A stretch of 64,000 nt of DNA from assembly GCA_963922205.1 (NCBI GenBank), contig CAWUHX010000277.1:404821-468820 (forward strand). Reading direction: 5' to 3'. Source of the DNA: Romanomermis culicivorax. Taxonomy: Eukaryota; Nematoda; Enoplea; Mermithida; Mermithidae. The position numbers and the translations under genes are program-made. Below the pieces are notes generated by a model. That model was given only the letters and a program-made list of their open reading frames with translations, was not told the origin of the DNA and made no database searches. Shown piece after piece: positions 56,841 to 64,000 of the stretch. The number at the start of each line of letters is the position of its first letter. Within the stretch, counting starts at the first letter, position 1.

Positions 56841-57722
56841 TTAACCTTGTAAAGGAATTTTAAGCTCCACTTTCGCATTGGGTTGCAGTTCTCCTGTATG
56901 GTCTCTTCCAATTCCAACTTGTCCACTCAATTTCACGCCACTCTTGTTTTCGACGCTCATTTTCACGTGCCCGCTTTGATCACTGCTCAATCCTGCGCCA
57001 ACAGATACAGTATTTTGGTCGTCTAGTTTCGTCCGTAAATTTCCATCAACGGATAATTTCCTTTTATTGTCAGCCGAAAGGCCAACTGCTACGGTCCTCC
57101 GTTCGTCCAATTTGTAGTCCAATTGCCCCCTAGCCGAAGCGCTTTGCTGGTTGTCGGCCGAAAAATCGGCGCTCAATTTCAATCCGTTGGCCGTCCGGTA
57201 CTGAGCGCCCCAATCCACGCGCGTATTGTCATTGTGTTTCGAAGCCCTGGCATATACTTTAGACACTTCATTCTCTGCTTGTAGGCCGAACGAATGCCGC
57301 CCCGTGTGGTCGCCCGAAGCTGTAGCGCTGAATTTCGACCCGAGTTGATTGGTGTATTGAAGGGCGGCGTCCAAATTCGCCCTTCCACTACGATCCACTT
57401 GTCCGCCGAGGTTGAATGCAGTTTGATCGTTCACTCGAACGTTCGTTCTCCCCTGGATCGAATGAATTTTCCCATCATTCCCTAGGTTTGGTTGAAAACT
57501 AGTTTGAACGCGCGGTTCCGGTTGGAATTTTGGAGAAAATTCACGATCATAACGACCTGCAGACAAGCTTTCGATTCTTTCAAAAAAGTTGCGATTACTG
57601 CCACCGATACTCATCGAAGATGGCGATATTTGGAATTTGGAATAGGGGTTACTGAAGGAGCCGAGGGAAGGTGAGAACTTGTAACCGTTGTTCATCGCAG
57701 CATGCAGACGCATGATGGGCAT
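56841..57722 (-). CDS. Attacin-like Gly/Ser-rich beta-repeat protein (main exon)
   Basis: 293 codons from the first ATG at 57722. A CATTTCAG acceptor ends at 57727, so this is an internal or second exon; an upstream exon, perhaps with the signal peptide, was not found. Residues 1-90 are low in structure, rich in Ser, Phe and Pro. From about 90 the protein is built of alternating short strands with Asp/Asn-Gly-type turns in units of 25-35 residues (for example FNLGGQVDRSGRANLDAALQ, YKLDERRTVAVGLSADNKRK). It has no Cys and ends VELKIPLQG. The pattern recalls attacin-type glycine-rich antimicrobial proteins of insects, secreted by fat body or haemocytes, but that is by composition and strand pattern only. 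It is locally GC-richer than its flanks, as expected of real coding sequence. Alternatives are another secreted or structural beta-repeat protein. Confidence 0.72.
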   Translation of the reverse strand: MPIMRLHAAMNNGYKFSPSLGSFSNPYSKFQISPSSMSIGGSNRNFFERIESLSAGRYDREFSPKFQPEPRVQTSFQPNLGNDGKIHSIQGRTNVRVNDQTAFNLGGQVDRSGRANLDAALQYTNQLGSKFSATASGDHTGRHSFGLQAENEVSKVYARASKHNDNTRVDWGAQYRTANGLKLSADFSADNQQSASARGQLDYKLDERRTVAVGLSADNKRKLSVDGNLRTKLDDQNTVSVGAGLSSDQSGHVKMSVENKSGVKLSGQVGIGRDHTGELQPNAKVELKIPLQG

Positions 57723-57727
57723 GGCAC

Positions 57728-59430
57728 TGAAATGAGTTAATATCTCTGCATAAGACGTAAAAAGAAGGACTAATCAGATACTTTGAAAAAGTTCTAGCAT
57801 CAATTTGGTGTGACTATAATTCATTCATTTTGAAAAATATTGCTCGTCATGAGTACTACCCATATGCCAAAAAAGATAGGGCAGAATCCACCAGCCAGAA
57901 GTACAGGACTCTCGAACAAGTGAAATTTCCTCCACCACTCGAGTCCTGTCAGTCAGCTTTTCTGTACCGCATGTCATGCGGCTTATAACTTAACACTTTA
58001 AAATTTTTACAGTAACATCAACATTATATTAGTGAAATAGTGTATATTCTCATTTTGATGCGGACCAAATGGCAACAGCATGATTTGCAAAATCCTGAGG
58101 CAAAAGTTTGACGCAATGCCCCCCTATAATGCATTGAGTGGTACCTCATTTCACTGAAAATTTACCGATGAAATTCGGCCCCATGCACACGTACAAAATA
58201 TTTAGAATTTGGGTCCAACTGTTTTCGATATTTCAGGGGGGGTGTCGTTGCCTATTTTTACATGTTTTTCCAAATTTGCAGAAACCTCGTTGATTCTAAG
58301 GCCTAGGTTTGTATACCTATATTGCTCGTATCAGGGCACCCTACATATTTGCTACAGCGCACTTTGTTGTTTTCTTTCTTAAATGATGGCATCCCCCCTA
58401 CGTGCTTCGCAAAATGAAAATTGCAGACTAATTGTATTAAAGGGGTAAATTCAATATTATCGTGAATTATCTCCTTAAATGATACCATGTCTATTTCTAA
58501 TATATCATGCCGACACTACATTACCATATGCTGTATGGAATCATATGTCATACATTATGGAATACTTTATGCGATATTATCAAGCTTGAGAAGAATTGAT
58601 GAATTTCAAACATTAGCTGACTGATGGCAATGTCAACATCGATTCAAAAATGCAGCTGCTCATGCTACGAAATTGATTCAGATTTGGAGTTCGTACAAGT
58701 GGAAAACTATGAAACATAAACTTTACCAGTTTAGATGTGAGTGGTTATTATGATTTGCTATATCACGTGGTACATCCCTGCCTACTATTTCTAGTCTTGA
58801 ATATGAGTTGACCATGACTACTACCAAGCCTAGGTCAATCTTCATCTTGTAAAGTAACAAGAAGCATACATTTCCATTTGATATGAATAGATCATGTGTT
58901 ATACCACATATCGGCATGCCTACTTTTTCTGCTTATGTTTCATGTCCTACAATATATCCGACCATATGACAGGCAGACTGTGAATGATAAGCAATTGTAT
59001 GATATCTATTTATACATTGTCTGCCACAGTGACACAATTTTATATGAGAATACTCCCCACGGATTGTGAGATTTATTTGGTTACTTTATCCTAATAAATA
59101 AGTCATCATTGTGCATGATTTGGACAATTTATTGAACATAAATTCTCAATCATATGCTTTTCTTTTGGGTTACGCCTATGTGTAGTTATAGCACTAGATC
59201 ACTGTGACATCCGTCACCTCTGTGAAAAAATGTGGCTGAAACTCGGTTGATTGATAATCACTCATGTTAACTTGATTCTTTATCTGATCGAGAATTCTAA
59301 GGGATGATCTCTATCAGCAGCTGATTATTATCGAAATTGTTCGATTGTGATATGAGATTAGGAAAGCTCTTAGTACTTATTCCACTAATCTGATGGTGAT
59401 CCCATCAAGGAATGCAGCATCGATCTAGAC
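57728..59430. other. Upstream of the attacin-like gene, no exon found
   Basis: Probably holds its first intron, first exon and promoter, but I could not identify a signal-peptide exon. An inverted repeat (CAGGACTC...GAGTCCTG) spans 57911-57955. Confidence 0.35.
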
Positions 59431-59640
59431 CTATAGTTTGTTTTTCTTAAAATTCCTGTAGATCATAAGCGTGGAGAGTCTTTTGCTGAAACACAGATAC
59501 GAGACATTAGACTAGAAATTTCTGAGCTTACTCGAATAACCCTTAACCATGTTTTCAGGTAAAAAATTGTGCTGTACTTGCGAAAAGAGTTTTAATTTTT
59601 GTCGTTGTTTGATTTATGAATTTTATAAAGAACAGACTAC
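59431..59640. mobile_element. MITE family D, copy 6
   Basis: CTATAGTTTGTTTTTCTTAA to ATAAAGAACAGACTA, 210 bp, with a diverged interior. Confidence 0.7.
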
Positions 59641-61082
59641 ACATCGGTGTCTATGATTTAGCGCACGTTTGAGCAACTTTCTGCTATATAATCATGGATA
59701 GATCTGGCTCCAAGGCAGATCTTACTAGACGTCAAATTTGGTTCCCCGACATACCCCTGATCTTCATTATTGTTTGAGGAGGATTTTCATCACAACTATA
59801 CATATGGCCTGGTAGGGTCTACTTCACACATGTTATTGTGCATTTCATAGCCAACAGGCAATGAAATAATAATGCATAGAGATAACTTAAATTGGAAACG
59901 TTGAATTCTAAGCATTAGAAACTCCAAAAATTCAGAATTGTGCATATAAAAAATGACTTCTTGTATGGAATACCTTGAAATGATGACAAGAATTTGAAAA
60001 TAATTCATCGTAACTGCAGCTTGTACAAGGCAATGAAAATCAAACAATGATGTTGGTACTCTTTTTAGTCGCATTAAGTACTCAATGAATGAATCAGGAA
60101 GAGTCAATAAAACCTAATATGATAAGTTTTTTTCGAAATTAAATTTCATTACTCATCTAAAGCACGTTGCTTTAGATGAGTAATTGGCTTAGTTTTATAG
60201 CTGACCTGAATGAAAAAAATTTCGTCATTGTTCTAATTGAAATGTGATAAAAGTATTAGTCATATGTAAACTTTGATAATTATTGAATTTTTGAAAAAAA
60301 GATCGAGTTTTAAAAAAATTAAGAAAATTTTCCGAGACATGTCTCAAAAAGGAAATTTTCGAAAGAAAGCATACTATTTTCCAAGAAAACGTCAGGAACT
60401 TATCGTTTTATTCTTAAAAATGTTTAACCACCCAAGAACTTCACGTAAAAGTAACGCCATAATTTTGAGTTTTTACTTTTCAATTTTTACTGAGTTTTGA
60501 GTACTTGTGGAAGAAAATTTGTGGCCGTCCATCCGAAAAATTTATATGCTGTACATTTATGCTGGTGACGATTATTTTTCGGAAATTTGGATATAGAAAA
60601 AATATTGGCTCGGGAAAAATATAAAACTAGAAAATTATCTTCGCGTTAAATCAGTGTTTTTCCCCTGTGCAAAACTTCTTTTCAGATTTTTTGCACCGTG
60701 CAAAAATATTTATCAAGACCAATTTCATCTTATTGCATTTATATTTCTAAATTTATTTATAGCACCAAAAAAAATTTTTGGCGTCCAAAACAGGTAATTT
60801 TTTTGCACCATGGAAAACAGCACGTGCAAGAAAAAACCACTCCTTCAAGTGATTTTCTCACTGTTATTTTAGAAACTGATACATGTTATTTCTATCAGCT
60901 GTCTGTTTGAGCTGAATTTTGATTTATATTGAGTGGCCAATGAGAAAATAATGTAGGATCAGTCAACAGACAACCACGCGAAATAACTCAAAATGAGGAC
61001 ACAAACCGTTGTGTCCTTTACTCTAAGTGTTCTGTTACAGCAAATGTTCAATTATTCCAATGTCCATTACTCCGTGTGTTCA
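59641..61082. other. No gene recognised
   Basis: Apart from the hairpin at 60148-60184, nothing identified. Confidence 0.35.
60148..60184. other. Perfect 17-bp hairpin with 3-nt loop
   Basis: ATTACTCATCTAAAGCA, loop CGT, then the exact reverse complement. No associated element or T-run seen. Confidence 0.8.
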
Positions 61083-61330
61083 TACACGCACATAGGGGTT
61101 AGGTGGGGTAAATCCCCTTACTTGGAACCTAGCCACTCCTCTTGGCCCAAAAAATTGTCAAACACCAACCTGAAATTTTTTTAAGACAGCTTTTTTGATG
61201 ATTTTTGTGCATATTTTGTATGAAAAACAAGCTTGCAGAACTTTCTTTTGTTTTTTGCTCACCCACCCCCCCTACCCCCTGGATAAAAAGTCCAAGAACC
61301 CTCCCCGCTGGAAAATTCTTGCCATGCATG
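61083..61330 (+). mobile_element. MITE family C, copy 3
   Basis: TACACGCACATAGGGGTTAG to AATTCTTGCCATGCATG. Internal GCATATTTTGTATGAAAAAC and AAGCTTGCAGAACTTTC match copies 1 and 2. Confidence 0.68.
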
Positions 61331-64000
61331 TCTGCATGTGTCCCACCACAAGTGTCTCGTCCCATTACTCCAAGAGTGCTGTAAATTTTAAAATAGCATT
61401 AAGATCAAAGTTTTCACCTTGCAGCTTATCATTTTAAAATTATTTAAATATGCCAATTCAATTCTATGGTGCAATAACTTGTCTAAATAACTTATATATT
61501 GTAATTCTGAAACTTTCTCTGGCAAAAATCTTTATTGAGACAAACTAGTGTACAAAGTATCAAGATAATTTCCCAAAAAATGCGAGATTTTATGCAAACA
61601 TAGTTGAACTGCATCCAAAATTTGATTTATGCTACTGTCAGCACCCAAGCTAAATGTGTGACTCGGGTCTCTGTTCGAAGGTAATGCAAAGGCAAGCAAG
61701 TATTCATACTTACTTCACTATTGTATAAATGATGATAAACCACAGAACTACTACACTGAACTGATACATGGAAAGGTACACAGTTTATATACAATCAAAA
61801 CTGGGTCAAATACCACAGGTGAGCGAATCGCGTCAAATTAAGCATAAATCATACATAGATACTGTAAAAATGTGTTACTGTAATCACAAAAATTGTTTGT
61901 TCACTTGATATATTCAATAAATGATTTTTTTCGCATAGATTATGGAACTATCATCATCTGCAGGTTACCAGTCGAAACAAACTCCAAAAAAGTAGCATCC
62001 AGGATACAAATAATCGTTCAAAAGTACAAAACTGATCATTTGCCAATAATTAGCATCATGCTATAACTTTTAATCTCAGAATTTCCTCAAGGGCAGTGTG
62101 CTAGGAAAAGATGACGAACTATATACTCCATCCATTTTCAAATGATATGAAGCTAAGTTCCAAGGGACAAGTTAGTGAGCTTATTACTGTAATCAATAAA
62201 GGAATTCTGTTCGTCAATGAGGTGCCAACATAACACTTGGAAATTTCCTCCGCTTGAAGTGGTCAAAATTTATCCAGTAGAGCTCAGATACTGATGCAGT
62301 TCTGTACAAATAGACAGTTACGAATGAACAATTTGACTTTTTTCATTCCAGATGAAGAATTTTAGCGTTTGTCTACCATACTAAATCTTCCATTGAGTGA
62401 AAATTGTATAGCAGATTGAACCTATTTTTTTGGCCTTTCGCCGCTTTATCATTTTAAGACACTTTCAGCAGTGAATAATAGTGACAGAATCGACGATCGC
62501 TTTTGAGACAAGACTCGAGCTATCGAGGCAAATGGCGATAGGGGATGATGATCCTGAAGAAGCAAACGTGTTGCTATAAAATAAAATCATTAAGGTTTTT
62601 ATTTTTCGTATACTTTTATTCATTTCGACAATAAAAAAATTCTCAGCGAGATTAAAAAAATCATCACTTTGAAAACACAAACTTCAAAACTTGAATGATA
62701 AGACTTTCCACTTCCCCTTGCAACAAGAAATGAAGGTCATGTCCGATGAATCTTGATTATTTTTCTACTTATCAGCTATTTAGTGTCTGATCAATATTCT
62801 GAAAACTCCCGTTTGAACTCGAATAATAGAGACCAATATTTGCGATCACTTTGGTGGTTTGAATATGTTTCTCGTCTACAGTAATTCAAAAAATCGCGTT
62901 AGACCTATGCACTACATGTAGCGCTTGCTTTCAACTCTATCAAGAAAAACGGCGATTGAAAAAAAACAGACTTTAGGCTCATGTTGACAGTCGCATCGAT
63001 CATAGGACTCAAGATGACGTCAGATGATCATCATAACGTTTGTAGCCTATTTGAACAATTTATGACGCTAAGATTAAATGAGTGGGAATTGGTCACTCAG
63101 ATGTGATCAGATATTCATACAATAAGCAAAAGCTTCTGGAGGCTGTTTCAACAATTTTTGACTAAAAGATCGCCTGAATGACCACTCGTCATTTGGACCA
63201 TCTGGATAACCACATTATCATGGTCCTAAGTTTGATCCGCAGATTATTCCGCTGTCTCCACTATGAGCGAATGCACTCTTCAGCGGCTGCCCTTATATTC
63301 AAAAAAAAGTTTTTGTGGTATGAAAAATCCATATAAATTCTGTCGTGAAGCACTGAAAAATCTACATTTTTGACTTTTTTGATCTAAAACGGCCATTTTC
63401 TATCAGAAAACTGATATTTTCCACTTTTTTCTTTCCAACCACCTCACCATTTGGTCCTTAGATGGCCATGTTGTAGGTCGGCATGTGGTCGATTTCCAGT
63501 TATTAGATTTTCGTTTTTTTCAGTCAATCCCGCGAGGTATACGAAAAATCAAGAGAGCAGTTGTAGTCGATCGGGAAGCGAAAATCTGGATCGCACACAG
63601 GACTTTCAGTAGTTGGGTCAGTCATTTGAAAATATTCATTTTCTTTATTCGTATTCGTTTATAATTTTCTGGTCGTCTTATTGTACTCATACTCATTCAT
63701 AGTTTTATATCTGATCTTATTTATATGCTTCACCAGCATTTCAAAATGGCAGTGGATGATGTAAACTTATCACTACTGTAGGCAATTGGAATAATTTTTT
63801 CATCAACGAGCAAAATCAAAAAATCTTGAAAATTTTTCAGCTAACGAGGTCCGAAACTTTCAAAAGATGAATAAGCATGATAAAGTTCTTCACGTATTCT
63901 TTAGCAACTGGCTACGTTTTTGCTCCAATATTGCGTGCCAGTTAGCCCTTTGTTGCTGCGACCTTTATCCGAAGTTGATAGGTGTGATTTTGTTCATGAT
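61331..64000. other. No gene recognised
   Basis: AT-rich DNA with short frames only. A family-D-like right end (CAAGAAAAACGGCG...AACAGACTTTAG) is near 62940-62977. Confidence 0.35.

Overview
The window is non-coding-rich eukaryotic DNA from an invertebrate, probably an arthropod or other ecdysozoan. The genes are spliced. Some introns are very short (55-65 bp) and others run to several kb. The host genes are metazoan types: a class A 7TM receptor, a coiled-coil plus Tudor-domain protein, a small signal-peptide/single-pass membrane protein, and a secreted-looking attacin-like glycine-rich protein. No rRNA, tRNA, CRISPR or operon structure was seen. The species cannot be fixed from the sequence.

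Layout. (1) 1-10.9 kb: a Ty3/gypsy-type LTR retroelement, 1195-10488, with two 897-bp LTRs about 99% identical and a 4-bp target duplication, lying in a degenerate ~20-bp tandem array. Its gene order is unusual. An envelope-like glycoprotein lies between gag and the protease, and gag, env and pol share one reading frame. That frame is broken by three in-frame stops and one 8-bp tandem duplication. (2) 11.4-19.1 kb: degenerate minisatellite or satellite arrays, a TA-flanked mariner-like non-autonomous element and a fold-back element. (3) 19.1-26.0 kb: a two-exon 7TM receptor gene. Its 5.7-kb intron holds another satellite array, two MITEs, and dead pogo and hAT transposases. (4) 26.2-31 kb: a fold-back element, a short-period repeat, and a three-exon minus-strand gene for a 139-aa membrane protein. 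(5) 31.5-37.1 kb: a MITE family with G/C runs, plus a Russian-doll nest of hAT-type elements with perfect 8-bp target duplications. (6) 38.4-49.3 kb: a 13-exon coiled-coil/Tudor gene (655 aa, all exon phases consistent), whose introns carry three further MITE families. (7) 50.4-51.8 kb: a dead hAT transposase interrupted by a PIF/Harbinger deletion derivative that keeps the starts of both the transposase and the Myb-like gene. (8) 52-64 kb: more MITEs, a 60-bp tandem duplication, an unresolved minus-strand exon pair, the attacin-like gene (56841-57722, minus), and long stretches without recognisable content.

The host genes do not form a pathway. What dominates is layered transposon history: at least seven MITE or fold-back families plus hAT, pogo, Harbinger, mariner-like and gypsy elements, several nested. 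The strongest candidate for something undescribed is the gag-env-pol single-frame retroelement. All identifications rest on motif reading by eye; no database search was possible.
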